Positions 35,982 through 47,915 of a DNA stretch of 64,000 nucleotides are shown piece by piece (the stretch's first letter is position 1; each line of letters opens with the position of its first letter). The notes under the pieces were generated by a model. It ran no database searches, had not been told where the DNA came from, and worked only from the letters and a program-made list of their open reading frames with translations. The DNA comes from Pinus tabuliformis. Taxonomy: Eukaryota > Streptophyta > Pinopsida > Pinales > Pinaceae. A program made the translations under genes and the position numbers. The DNA lies in assembly GCA_031772625.1 (NCBI GenBank), contig CM062819.1:1229493070-1229557069 (forward strand), given 5' to 3'.

Positions 35982-37025
35982 TGTTATAGACATTTTTGTG
36001 CCTTACAACTCCAAGCATGAAATGTCCATAAACCAAGGGCTCCTAAGTCCCTAAAAGTGTTTTTCTAACCCCTAAAGGAACAAGGTCAACAGATTACAGC
36101 TTCTCCTAGAAGTTCTCCACCAAAAACTGCTCAGAATAAGTCAAAACAGGATCATTTCAGCTACTCCACTGGCTGGGTGCGTTGCATTGCACCTAAATAC
36201 ACTGGCTAGGTGCGTTGCAATGCACCTAAATACACTGTGAGGGTGCGTTTGGTGAGAAATGACAAATGGCAGTGTCATTCCGCGAGGTGGAGAGACAATG
36301 GAAGCTTCCAGAATCTTCTCCTGTGACACTTGCCTCACTGAATTCAACCAAGGATGAGTAAGAGGCCTTCAGTCTCCAAGTGGAAGCAAGAACTGACAGA
36401 GAGAAGACACTAATCAAATCACAGGCTGACTCATCCTCCTTACACATATCTATATATGGATCCCTCATCCTAGAGATCCAGGGGGCTGGAATTTTGCATA
36501 TTGTAAGGAACTGCTGTTGGTTTTTGAGACAAACATCAGAGTATTGGGTGATCTATGCTTTGTTTGAGGTGAAGAGGGGTTTCTTTACTGGGAGGTTGAT
36601 GCTGGGTCAGGAACCACCGGTTGTTACTCTTCCTGGATCTTTTCTTGTTTATCAATAAAAACTATTTAAGTTTTCCTCCATGCTTTTGTATCATTGATGC
36701 TTGTTACATTTGTATGGTTAACTTAAATCTGATCCTAAGTTGTTTATGAATATAGATCCATGTCTTTGTATAGTGTTCTTCTTCTGTGATCTTATAGGTA
36801 CTTTGTGAAGCCGGGAAAGTAAGGGAGCAGGTAGCTGGAGACTATCAAAGAAAACAGGGATTGGATCAAAGGATTAACGCAAGACACAGGTTGGTCCTTT
36901 CTATTCCTCTCTATCTTTAGTTCATAAAGGAAATACAAAAGTAGTTTTTCTCTGTTTGTTTCTAAGGTAACTGTCACACCTTAGTGGGATAGAGCAGTTC
37001 TAAATAGACACTTTTCCCTGTAACA
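35982..37025 (+). repeat. TA1 3' LTR
   Basis: 1044 bp partner of 29225-30268, no length difference, ending TGTAACA followed by the atcct target repeat. Confidence 0.95.
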
Positions 37026-40000
37026 ATCCTGCTCAAGATTCTACAAGAGGAAGAGGTGGACGAAGAGGAAGAGGAAGATACTTCAGAGGCAGGGGGGTAG
37101 ACATTCTCAAGGAGAAAAGGCAGACTTACACTGCATTTGCTACAAAAGAAATGGATCACATGATGCTTCTACATGCAAGCTACCATGGGACAAAATTGAG
37201 CAGAAAAGAAACCAACAGAAAGGTAAAACTGATGATACAGACAAAGGTAAAGCACCTGAATCCGCTCACTATATTGAGGCACAATGTAACATTGGAGTAA
37301 ATGAAGATTTGTGTAATGCTTCACTTGCTTCTTCGAAAAATGATTGGTTGCTTGATTCAGGAGCAACCTGTCATATGACTCATAGAAAATATTTTTTGAA
37401 GATTTCACTGGCAATGTTGATGGAGCAGTATACTTTGCAGATCAGTCAAAAATCAAGCCATCAGGGCTTGGCACAATCAGGCTTAAACTGCCTGGTCTTC
37501 CAGACTTTCTTCTGGATCATGTTCTATATCTCCCACAGCTCAAAAGAAACTTGTTGTCCTTGGCTCACATCCGCCAGCAAGGTCACTCCATTCATATGTT
37601 TGATGGCAAGCTTGAGGTAAGAAAAGCATCTAACCACTCACTTGTCATGAGGGGAATAGATGAAGAATGGCTTCTCAAACTGCAAGGAACCTTTGCTCAT
37701 GCACAACATTTCTCATATATTTCTCATCATGAAGAAGGTACACTTCCATCAAGTTTATTATGGCATGCTAGATTTGGACATTTAAACTATGACAGTCTCC
37801 GCTTATTGAAGAAAAATGGTGTTGCTGGTTTGCCTACAATTCCTAGGAAACATAAGCAATGTGATGCCTGCATTCTAGGGAAGCATAGAAAGCAGTCTTT
37901 TCATGATTCACATTCAAGAGCACATAGGAAGCTTGAACTCATTCATTCAGATTTATGTGGTCCAATGCTTGTTCCACCAGAATGTGTTGGGTTTATTTAT
38001 TGAAGAACAAATCTGATGCCTTTCAAACATTCAAGAATTTTCATAAATGGATTGAAAATGATGCACAATCTCATATTGGGTCTATTCACACTGATAATGG
38101 AAAAGAATATACATCAAATGAATTTGAAAACTATCTTCGCCAACATGGGATCAAACATCAAACAACTGTGCCTTATAATCCCCAACAGAATGGTGTAGCT
38201 AAAAGAATGAATAGAACAATCTTGAATATGGTACGATCCATGCTTTTCTTCAAAAATGTAAAGATAATGTTTTGGGCTGATGCTGTTCTATGTGCTACGT
38301 ATATAAAGAATAGATGTCCATCTAATGCTATAAGAAACAAGACTCCTTATGAATTGTGATATGGACATGTTCCTTCGGTAAAACATCTCAGGATTTTTGG
38401 TTCCACCTGTTATGCTTTGATACCAAAGGTACATAGAAACAAACTTGGTGCTAGAAGTCGTAAGTGTATCTTCCTGGGGTATTCAAACACCTCCAAAGCA
38501 TACTGCCTCTATGATGAAGTAAATAAAAAGTTTGTTGTATCTAGAGATGTAATTTTTCTTGAATCATCGAAATCTGACAATGTTGTTGAGCGGCAACTTG
38601 ATCGCTTGGATAGATTCGCAAAAACGAAATCATTTCAAGAATTTGATAATCAGATTCCACATCTTGAAGGGGGGATTCCTATACTAGATCAACATGTGGA
38701 ATCTTCTTCTGAAGAACACTCTCCCCCGAATGAAACTCCAACAACAGATGATGCTTTAAGTGATGTAATTGATAGAATTGGGAGACTCAATCTTGATTCA
38801 GTCCCAACTCAATCAACAGAGTAGCCTGGACCATCTCAGAAAGGTCCCCCAAAGTGGCTGACAAAGACACTTGAAAGTGTTCATCCTGATGAAATTGGAA
38901 AAATAGGAACTAGAAATTCAAACCGACAAAATGGAGGTGATGTAGATGACTCTAATTCACCTGTTGATATGGATGTTACTTATGATTGTGAATTGAACTT
39001 GTCTACAGATTTTGAACCAAATTCCTTCTAGGAAGTTGCTTCTCATGATGAATGGAAAGAAGCGATGCAAAAGGAGTATGATGCCCTCATAAAGAATGGC
39101 ACTTAGAAGCTGGTTGATCCTCCATTTGGAACCAAACCAATTGGCTGCAAGTGGGTCTACAAGAACAAGTACAAAGCTGATGGCTCACTTGACAAGCACA
39201 AAGCTAGGCTTGTGGCAAAAGGCTTTGCACAGAAGGAAGGGGTCGATTATGAGGAAACTTTTTCCCCCACAGCAAAATGGGCCACCATCCGGACACTCTT
39301 TGCACTAGCAGCTCAGAACGGTTGGAAAGTCCATCAAATGGATGTAAAAACTGCCTTCTTGAATGGAGATCTAAAAGAGAATGTTTTTATGTCCCAGCCT
39401 GAAGGATTTTTTGTGAAAGGACATGAACAAAAAGTATGCAAACTTGTGAAGTCCTTGTATGGCCTCAAACAAGCACTGTGAGCCTAGTATGAAAAACTAA
39501 CTGAGCATCTTCTGAAACTCAACTTCAATCATTTTGATCTTGATGATGCAACTTTATTTGTCAAGAAAGTTGGCAAAACAGTTGTATATCTTGTGGTATA
39601 TGTAGATGATCTTTTAATGACAGGGAACAATGAAAGCTACATTGCATCCATAAAGAAGGAACTGGGGAAAAGTTTTGAAATGACTAATTTGGGCTATGTT
39701 CATTACTATCTTGGCATTGAAGTAACCCAACATCCAAAATCCATATTTCTTTCTCAAAAGAAATACATTGGAGATTTGTTAAACAGATTTGGCATGACAG
39801 AGTGCAATCCTCTTTCTACTCCAATGGAACAAAACTTAAATCTCACATCTATTGAAGGAAAGGAATTTGAGGATGCAACAAAGTATAGACAGCTTGTAGG
39901 AAGTCTCATCTACCTCACTACTACCAGACGAGACATTTCATTTGCTGTTGGAATCCTCTCCAGGTTTATGCAAAAGCCTTGTGAGGGACATTGGTCTGCT

Positions 40001-40552
40001 GCAAAATGAGTTCTAAGGTACTTGAAGGGAACTCAAGACCTTGCAATCAAGTATACACAGGTGGATGACTTCAGCTTGATTGGATACTCTGATTCAGACT
40101 TTGATGGAGACAAAGAAACTGGGGTATCTACTTCAGGATATGCTATGAGTCTTGGATCAGGAGCTGTCTCTTGGAGATCACGCAAACAATCAGTTCCAGT
40201 AGATTCCATAACAGAAGCAGAATACGTGGCAGCAGCTGAAGCAACGAAAGAAATTGTGTGGCTCAGAAAAATTCTTGAAGATTTGCAGGTAAAACAAGTA
40301 CAATCAACTCCACTCATGATTGACAACACCTCTGCAATAAAGTTGGCCAAGAACCCAAAGTTCCATGATCGTACAAAGCACATCAATACTAAATATCATC
40401 TTATCGGACATCATGTTGAGGCCAAAACAATCCATCTCCGTCATTGTTCCACAAATGAGCAAATTGCATACATCTTCACCAAAGCGCTTGGAAGAGAAAA
40501 GCTTGAAAGATTCAGAATGATGCTTGGACTCACCAACATCCCTTCAGATTAA
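37026..40552 (+). pseudogene. CO2 gag end and pol (PR, IN, RT, RNase H), inactive
   Basis: Resumes gag after TA1 with an RG-rich stretch (RGRGGRRGRGRYFRG). Protease: NDWLLDSGATCHMTH (37340-37385). A frameshift near 37395 moves to 37551-38003: gag-pre-integrase and HHCC region (LLWHARFGHLNYDSL ... CDACILGK). A deletion near 37985 removes about 20 residues after LCGPM. Integrase core: HTDNGKEY at about 38088; the expected NGVAER reads NGVAKR, so the catalytic Glu is Lys. [22 protein letters not shown] (39202), [20 protein letters not shown] (39599-39625, intact). RNase H: GYSDSDFDGD (40081) to TAA 40550. Stops at 38358, 38822, 39029, 39104, 39479, 39485 and 40007, mostly at Trp or Arg positions. 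Confidence 0.95.
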
Positions 40553-40561
40553 GGGGGGAAA
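40548..40561 (+). promoter_or_regulatory. CO2 polypurine tract
   Basis: attaaggggggaaa immediately before the 3' LTR, overlapping the RNase H stop codon, as usual for compact copia elements. Confidence 0.9.
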
Positions 40562-40718
40562 TGTTGACACCTAATCCTCTGAGATTGGGTGAATTTGGAA
40601 TGTGAACAGTCATCAGAAGATGAACTGAGCAATCACATTCTTTGTATATAACAATAGCTACCAAATGAAATAAATTGTATCAGTTTTCTGCCAAACTGGA
40701 GTTACTCCTGGCCTGACA
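40562..40718 (+). repeat. CO2 3' LTR
   Basis: 157 bp; differs from the 5' LTR by G to A and T to A at two sites. Followed by target repeat catct (40719-40723). Confidence 0.95.
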
Positions 40719-40723
40719 CATCT

Positions 40724-41208
40724 AGTGGTGGCTAGGTGAGACTTATTAGTAGTTGTGGTTTCGAGTAGGTGGTGGCATGCAAAGTTGAGCAAGTGGCTAC
40801 TTCCTATAGGTGGTGGCCTACAAAGTTCATACAGGTTGTGTTGTGGAGTGGGTATTAGTTTACATGATTGGAAAGTTTTGGCTTGCACACTAGTAGTGGC
40901 AAATGATCATATGTAAATAATATTATTTTATATTAATAAGAAGAATATATCGAAGACTATCTATTGACGATGGCTTTTACCCTTTGGGTTTCCACCTTAC
41001 ATATGGTGTCTCTTATGTGTGATAATGTGCATTCTATTGATTGTTGTGTTGTTGCTTATATGTTTAATATATTTATATGCTATGCTATATGTGTCTTTGG
41101 TTATGCATGAATCAATTATTATGAAAAGAAAATTTAAAATTTGTATAAATTGGTCATAAGTCACACTCTTGATTCACCCCCCCCCAGTAGTGTTCAAGGT
41201 ATCTAACA
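40724..41208 (+). repeat. CO1 3' LTR, part after the CO2 insertion
   Basis: Continues the CO1 LTR (agtggtggctaggtgagac...) and ends ggtatctaaca at 41208. The next three bases complete catct, the left target repeat of AT1. Confidence 0.85.
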
Positions 41209-41211
41209 TCT

Positions 41212-43396
41212 TGTTGGGTGTAGGAATTACAGTTAAGCAAGATCCTTTCAACACTTAATTTGTCAACCCAGGGTTTCGTACACTTTGAGGTGTAGCACAG
41301 GAAATGCCAAGAAATGATATTAAGCTTCTCAATTGTATTCCTACTTCTTAAATCACAAATTTACATAATCGAAAGAAAAATGACGATCAAGCGGCAATTG
41401 ATACTCAAAGAAAGTCTGGTGCAGGAATAAATGAAAAGTACTTTTGCATAAACTAAAATGGATTATTAATTCATTGTGAACAATATTAACTAATGAAATG
41501 ACCCTTTATATTTACCTTCAATGAGACAATGTGATAAATAAGTTATTCAGTGTATCTATCTTCTTTAGAGATATTCTTTCCTGCACTAAACTATTATTCA
41601 TGTACTACAACAACGTTCCTATACCAGAAAGTTGTGCCTGAACTAGAATGAGGTTTAGATACTGGAAGGATGTTTTGTACTTGTAATGAAGTTCTGGCCT
41701 TCGTGTAGGAGTTCTAAGTCTTCGGGCTAGAACACTCTGATCCTGTACCAGATCTAAGGTTCCTGCACCAAATAATCAATATTTCTACACTTGGTTTCTA
41801 GATTACTTTTGAAAAATAAAAAGTGCATTAAGTGAAATAGAGTGCAAAGAAAATAGAATTTGAAAGTAAACTCTCACAAGTAGAAAGATGCTTCAACCAA
41901 ACTTAGATTCTAGATAGGAAATGATTTTCAAAACTTAAAGTAAATCATTCCTTAAAACAAAAAACGCTTCTATATAATTATGAAAATTATCTGGTTCTGT
42001 GAACAGGATTTTCCTAAGATAAATGTACATTTAGATCCACCTTTTTAATGTTTTAACTCAGAGGGTTCATTCAATAATTAATCATGAAATTTAATCCTTT
42101 CTTCGAAAGTGTTCAGTGCAAGCACATACTTGTAAGTTACTATAACGTTTATTCCATATTCATCACAGCACAATTAAATCTTAAGTGAAACCTCAGCTAT
42201 TAATAATTCCCATATTTTAGAAACAAAAATCAATCTTGTAGGAAGGAAAAAAGAAATTTTGTGAAAGGAAAGGACTAAAAGTCTTGCGAAACTAAACCAA
42301 TGAAATCAACATGCAGAACCAGAAATGCACTAGCACAGGTAGTGTGCTTCTGCCGATCTTGCAGAAATGAAATAAAACATTAAAAGGAAAGCTTATGGAA
42401 ATTGAAATCAAATACTTCTAAGCTTGCACACCATGGATCTATAACACAATAACTCTAAATGAAATCAAGTCTGTAACTTGTGAGGAAAAGCAAAGTAAGT
42501 AATAAATTCATGCATGCAATTTAAATTAAATTAACACACCTTTAAAGAAAGGGAGAACGAGCTCGGTTGGTCGGTTCGTGGCCAACCAACTCATTTCCTT
42601 GTTAACAAATTGAGAAACACAGTCGGTCAAAGGTTCATCACAATGCAAATGGAAGATTAAATTGCATACTAGTGCAGTCCTTTATATTAGTTTCAGAAGC
42701 AAAAATACATCTTGGATCTGTGATCCAGCCTAGAGAGGCAATACTCCAAAATAATTACAATCTCTTAGAAAAAAATTACCATAGCATCACTCTCCTTAAT
42801 TTCTATCAGAGTTTTACATATATAAAAGCCTTCAAACCCACAGTCGTAACGAAATCATAACAGTAACTTAACTAAGCCTTTTCGTTGTTTACAAAATACT
42901 AATCTAAGATATCTGGCCAAGGTCTTGATCTTCAATCTGTTGATTTCTCTCCCACTCCAAGAACAACTTGAGGTCACCTAATCATTTACAAAAGATACGT
43001 GTTGGTTGGTGAGTTGTCACGAGAGTGCGGGGATCCACCTGCTAGTGTAGGAATCCTACCAATGAGCTATCACAAGAGTGCAGGAATCCGCCAGTTGGTG
43101 GAGGAATCCTACCTGCACTCAACCATTCTATTACAACGATTAATAAATTTGTTTATCAAATACTTTAGGAAAGACAAATATTAGTTGCAAGGATAATTAA
43201 AGGTATAAAATCCATAAATAAGAAATTAATTCCATGACAAGCCTTTAAATATGAAAATATAAAGAGGGTGCAGGAATGTGCATGATTTTAGAGAAAGGTA
43301 TAGGAATGAATAGGTTCTTAGGTTAAAATAGAAGTTTAGGTCATGTGTCTAGAGTAGGATAGAGCTTAAAAAATAGAAAAATTTAGCCTACCAACA
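41212..43396 (-). repeat. AT1 left (3') LTR
   Basis: 2185 bp, minus strand TGTTGGTAGGC...CACCCAACA. Partner 56993-59251. Both carry several ttcctgcac or gtgcaggaa motifs (41419, 41578, 41763, 43078, 43268). Confidence 0.88.
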
Positions 43397-43416
43397 TCCT
43401 CCCATCCCTATTTTGT
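43397..43416 (-). promoter_or_regulatory. AT1 polypurine tract
   Basis: Minus strand AAAATAGGGATGGGAGGA ends directly at the LTR start (43396). It confirms element orientation. Confidence 0.85.
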
Positions 43417-43419
43417 TAT

Positions 43420-46050
43420 GTGTCCTCACACAACCCTTACTTGCTGCAAAAAAACCAAAACAAGGGAGCCTTTTTTCAGTCTTGTATTTTTATGCTAATT
43501 CCTACTTTCATTGTCTTTCGCTTCTTGACTTGAGCCTCCTTGAGCCATTTGGTCACCTTTCTGAGACAACCGTAGCACTTTGATGCTTAGAATTTCCATA
43601 TCTTCACTTGGTTTTTTTTCCTCCACTTCTCCTTCCAGCTCTGTGTTCTTATGTTTCTTCACTATCCCTTGTCTTTTCAAAGTCTAGTTCAGTACCTCAA
43701 GCCCGTAGATACGTTGCTTAAGCTGTTCTATACGACTGTTAAGATAGAGAGTGGGGTCTTACTTAACAAATTCTTCTTGTGTAGGAGTTTTCTCGACAGT
43801 TTACTTCAGAGCAATGTTGGCAGCATCGAGGTCGATATCACCCTAGTCATTAACCTCCTATATTTCAATATCATGAAGGGTTTCAGTACCCTGCACTTCA
43901 ACATCCATTGGATCCTTTGTCGGGCCTTTACCTGAACTTGCACTAGGTGTCAACATCATTTTCCTTTTCTTCATTTTTCCAAGAAAAGCCAACAAGCGTG
44001 TGATCATGTGATGTATTCTTCATTAATATCCCCCTCTCTAATCATTGTATGAGCCACAACATTCGAAAGCACTGTAAGGTTGTCCGCAGTTGGTGAAGGA
44101 GGTTGGGGTTGTCTAAATTGATTGGGGAACTCGATTGAATGTGGGCTTCCTTCAAGGAGGTAGCCCTCTTGACTGAGCTTTAGGTCCTCCTTTTTGATGT
44201 AGATGGGGTTTCAACAATGAGCTTTCGCTCCTCTTCCTGCATTAACTCTTCTTTTTTCTTAGTCTTGGTAGGGCACAGGGTTAGGGTTTTAGGCTTCCCC
44301 TTCTTTCTTGCACTCTTCGTGCTGGAGGATTTCCTTGCACCTCTTTTCTGTAACTCGTCCAGGTCATATTCTTTACCTCCAATTCCTTCTTAACGAAAAT
44401 TGCAATCAATCCATGATCGTATAACTTGCATGTGACTTGGCTCGTCTTACCTCTTTGAACTCCTTTTGATATTTTCTTCAAGCTTCTTAGCAGAAAATAG
44501 GGGAAATTGATAAGCTTACCTGAATCTAAATGTAGCAATAGATGAATATGATACAATAAGTTCAATGAGTAGTGAAACCTTGCAAATGAGGAACTTTTGT
44601 AATATGTACAGCAGGTATTTCCATTTTCCTTGCATGGCATTGTGTAGCAGTCCTTTCTTCCAATCCAATTTTTGTTTTCTATCGACCACAAACTAGCGCC
44701 ACTTTTTCTTCTTGACCTTCTCCTTTTTTAACCACTACTCACCTTCTGCTAATAATCGCATGGCTTGTGACATAAATTTCAACAGAAAGAGGAGGAACCC
44801 AGATTCTTGAAACAGTGGAAGATTGTTTTGATATAAGGTCATTTTCTCTAACTCTTTCACAGAATAGGGTTCAATTCTCATGGGCGCGATCCTCAATTCA
44901 GTGAACTCTGTCTAAAACTTTTTAGAAATATCACATGGTTAGGATTTAGGAGTCCTGTCTAAAACAAACCTTCTAATAGTTGAGCTATACAACTGCCACT
45001 ATATTGGCCACCTCTTAACGGACACGCTCCATCATTAAATGTATACCTTGAGATGCATGCAATACAGATAGGTTGTAGTACAAGTAGAGATAATAATTAG
45101 TGAAGGCGTTGGTTAAGGTGCCATGATTAATATGATAGTCATGTGTGGTATGGTATGAGGTCAGGTCGTCATTAATAGGTAACGAGATTTTTTTCAAAAA
45201 GGTAAGTATGGGATGATGGGTTAAATCGTACACATCGCACAGTCACTTCATTATTTCACACAAGGTGTACATGGTACTTTAAAAAAAATAAGGTTTCATA
45301 ACTTAACTATCCCTGTACTTAAAAGGATTCCTTCCTATTTTAGAAGATGATAAAGCAAAGCTTAATCATAACAAAAAATTATTGAATGCTATCAATATGG
45401 AAGTGGTGCAGTCATTCTGCCTACACATGATTTTCATGAAACAAAAATAAACTTTCTAGATGCGCATTATTGCACCAGGTATTCCTACACCATATTACAA
45501 TTTTTTACACTAAAGACCATTGTTCCTGCACCAGGACATGTAGTTTTGTACATGGGAGTGCTCAACAGTGCGGATTCTTGCACTAAAAATTTATGCACTC
45601 GAACAATCCTCCATCAAACATTCCTGCATTGAAAATTCTTGCACTGAACATTTTTGCATTGAACATTCTTGCACTAAACACATATACTTGCACTTGGGAT
45701 ATTGTGGCCAAATTTTTTTGATAAAATTCATAGGTTGGATTCTGAAGGATTTGTGTAATCATAAAGGAGGTTTTATTCGCCAACGTTTTTGTATTGATAC
45801 ATGCCTTTTGATCTACTTCATAGGCTTGAATCAAATTCTGCAATATGATCCATGAGGGAGAAAAGAAGTGGGAAAGGGGGTAAATTTCAAAATGGGAAGG
45901 AAATTCAATAGGGAATTCAAGTGTGAAACAACTGAGAGGGTGTATGGAAAAAGGGAAAGGGAAAATAATTTCAAGGGAAAAAGAGGGAAAAACAAAGTTG
46001 GATACAGTAAGTTTCTTGGGAAAAAGGGGAAGGTTCATTTTCATAAGACG
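43420..46050 (-). pseudogene. AT1 third ORF region in the env position, unknown protein
   Basis: Between integrase and 3' LTR the minus strand holds decayed coding sequence in several frames: 46044-45583 (a Phe/Pro-rich open frame ending in a Met/Phe/Ala repeat), 45233-45015, 44691-44281 (FHYSLNLLYHIHLLLHLD, FLLRSLKKISKGVQ, LIAIFVKKELEVKN) and 43680-43495 (Lys/Glu-rich helix, ELEGEVEEKKPSEDMEIL). A Pro-rich stretch around 44080-44160 lies between the last two. Athila elements often have an extra ORF here, but I see no clear signal peptide or membrane segments. The 44281-44691 core resembles the 5990-6330 domain. Function unknown; heavily broken. Confidence 0.5.
45590..45700. repeat. ~15-17 bp tandem repeat, attcttgcactgaac type
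   Basis: Five to six degenerate units: attcttgcactaaa, attcctgcattgaaa, attcttgcactgaac, atttttgcattgaac, attcttgcactaaac. On the minus strand it encodes the FSARMFNAKMF-type repeat. Confidence 0.85.
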
Positions 46051-46392
46051 AAGAAGAAGGAAAAAATATAAGGGAATTTATGAAAAAGGAAACATAATAA
46101 GGGAATAATTTCACATCAAAAATATACTTGGATAGTGCCAAACCAAAGTAAATGCAGTGGGAATTGAGTGTTTCTTGCATAAAAAATTTCGTGTCAGTTG
46201 TCCCAAACTTGGATAAGGGCTTAGTTCCAACACTTAAAAACATGCTTCTTCTTAGTGACAGTTAGAACATATAAAGATCAAGCAACATTCCCATTTTATT
46301 AAAATTTTGATCTTCCTGCCAGCATGCTGGTTTTTAGGCTAATCCTTCTGTGACCATGTCAACAAACTGATTTTCATAATCATGGGAAAACA

Positions 46393-46463
46393 TTTTTTAA
46401 TTTATTTTATTTTTAGTTTTTGTCATTTTTTCTTTTTATTCTTTTTATTTTTTTTATTTTTAA
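46393..46463. repeat. T-rich low-complexity tract
   Basis: Runs of ttttta and tttttatt just after the AT1 integrase stop; on the minus strand a Lys/Asn-coding A-rich stretch. Confidence 0.9.
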
Positions 46464-46470
46464 GAGAAAA

Positions 46471-47915
46471 TCAGATCTGTAATAGGTTGGCATGGCCACC
46501 TACCATCTCTAGCTCAGGTTGTTGCTGCATGAAGTCCTCCTTTGTGAGGGTTTGAAAATATACGTTGAGTCTATGCATGTTCACAAGGAATATTGAATTT
46601 TTCCCATCAATAGTTTTGATATCTACAACCCCATTCTCGAAAATTTTGACTACTTCATAAGTTCCCATCTAGCATGTATGGAATTTTCCTTTGAAATGTT
46701 TAAATCTAGAGTCATAAAGAAGTACCCAATCACCTGGTTGGAAATTCCTCTTCCTTATAGACTTGTCATGCCACTTTTTGTGTTGTTGTTGTACTAACAC
46801 GTTCTATTGAACAACATTTCTTCGAAATTCATCTAACTCATTTAACTGTAACAGATGTTGTTGTTGTGCCTCTAAGAGATCTATCCCCAATTGAACTGCA
46901 GTCTTGAAGGTTTTGATCTGGAACTCTATTGGCAAAAGAAATTGTTTCCTGTATACCAACTCATATGGTGTATGTCCTGTGCTATTCCTCCAAGTGGTTG
47001 GATAAGCCCATAAGTCTTTAGGTAACTAGCTAGCCCAATCCTTCCTATGTAGTTTTACTATTTTGGTGAGGATGGATTCGATCACCTTGTTGGTAGACTC
47101 CACTTGGTCATTTTATTGTGGGTGATATGAAGTGGACTTTCTATGCCAAATTTTGTATTGATCCATGACTTCCTGTACCAGATTATAAATAAACTACGGT
47201 CCACTATTAGTAACAATCTCTCTAGGAACACCAAACCTAGTAAAAATTTCACTGAACAAAAATTCAACAACTTTTTCCGTGGCAAAAGAAATAGCTTTAG
47301 CCTCTACCCATTTTGTAACAAAATTAGTGCAAACCAATATATGCTTTTTATTCATAGATGTTGGATTTATTGGTCCTACGAAATCGATAACCCATTTTTC
47401 AAAGGGCTTAATCATAATCTTAGGAAATATAGTCATTTTGTTGGCTTGAACAGGTTGACCCATTCACTAATAGTTATCACATCCCTTGGCATACTTTTTG
47501 GCATCCTTAAACAAAGAAGGCCAAAAGCATCCAATGCGTAAGATTTTATATGTGATTCTCTTATCCTTGAAGTGACCACAACAAGGTTCATCATGGGTAG
47601 ATTTTAGTATATCAAACACTTCTTCCTCTCTTACACATCTACAAATGATAAGATCTTGTCCAGTGTAAAAGAGGTCTCCTTGGACCCAAGAATATGTAGC
47701 ACCTTTTAATATGATATTCCACTTTTCACGAGCGGATAAGTCAGGTGGTGTTTTTCTGGTGACTAAATAGTTAGTTTTGTCAGCAAACCATGGAGACTTT
47801 GTTGACAAAGAAAAAAGATATTCGTCAGGGAAATCATCATCAATAGGAATTACTCCACCAATATTATTCAATCTAGAAAGATAGTGAGCTACAACATTAT
47901 ATTTTCCTGGTCTCT
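46471..47915 (-). pseudogene. AT1 integrase and RNase H/IN linker, inactive
   Basis: Continues the AT1 pol downstream of NA1. Linker RPGKYNVVAHYLSRLNN at 47914-47865; H2C2 zinc domain 47640-47470 (STHDEPCCGHF ... KKYAKGCDNY, where the last Cys is replaced and a stop follows); core 47463-46990 with KWVIDFVGP, CTNFVTKWVEA, then VTNSGP (catalytic Asp changed to Asn) and QVESTNKVIESIL with the Glu kept; C-terminal domain 46740-46480 (NFQPGDWVLLYDSRF, KIFENGVVDIKT). Stops mainly TAG at Gln positions. Cannot integrate DNA now. Confidence 0.9.

Larger units (their letters stand above)
29225..37025 (+). mobile_element. Non-autonomous LTR retrotransposon TA1 (knuckle-protease ORF only)
   Basis: LTRs 29225-30268 and 35982-37025, both 1044 bp, TGTTATAG...TGTAACA, about 25 differences by eye. 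Perfect target duplication atcct (29220-29224 and 37026-37030) inside CO2 gag. Primer site tggcgactccgctgggga (30271-30288), the Arg-tRNA type I associate with Tat/Ogre-lineage Ty3 elements. Internal 5.7 kb: leader, one intact 522-codon ORF, 2.4 kb non-coding. No capsid, RT, RNase H or IN seen, so it needs a helper. The best-preserved structure in the window. Confidence 0.93.
27025..40718 (+). mobile_element. Ty1/copia retrotransposon CO2, interrupted by TA1
   Basis: Short 157 bp LTRs (27025-27181 and 40562-40718) differing at two sites, Met-tRNA primer site, gag, protease, integrase, RT, RNase H in copia order, and a polypurine tract. Target duplication catcc (27020-27024) / catct (40719-40723). 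It sits in the tail of the CO1 3' LTR. The internal region is inflated by TA1 (29225-37030) and has a long 1.4 kb leader. Several stops, a frameshift and an integrase deletion make it inactive. Confidence 0.95.

Noticed and set aside
45568..46108. Plus-strand frames opposite the AT1 third ORF
   Set aside because: They lie on the non-coding strand of AT1 and consist of repeat and A/G-rich sequence.
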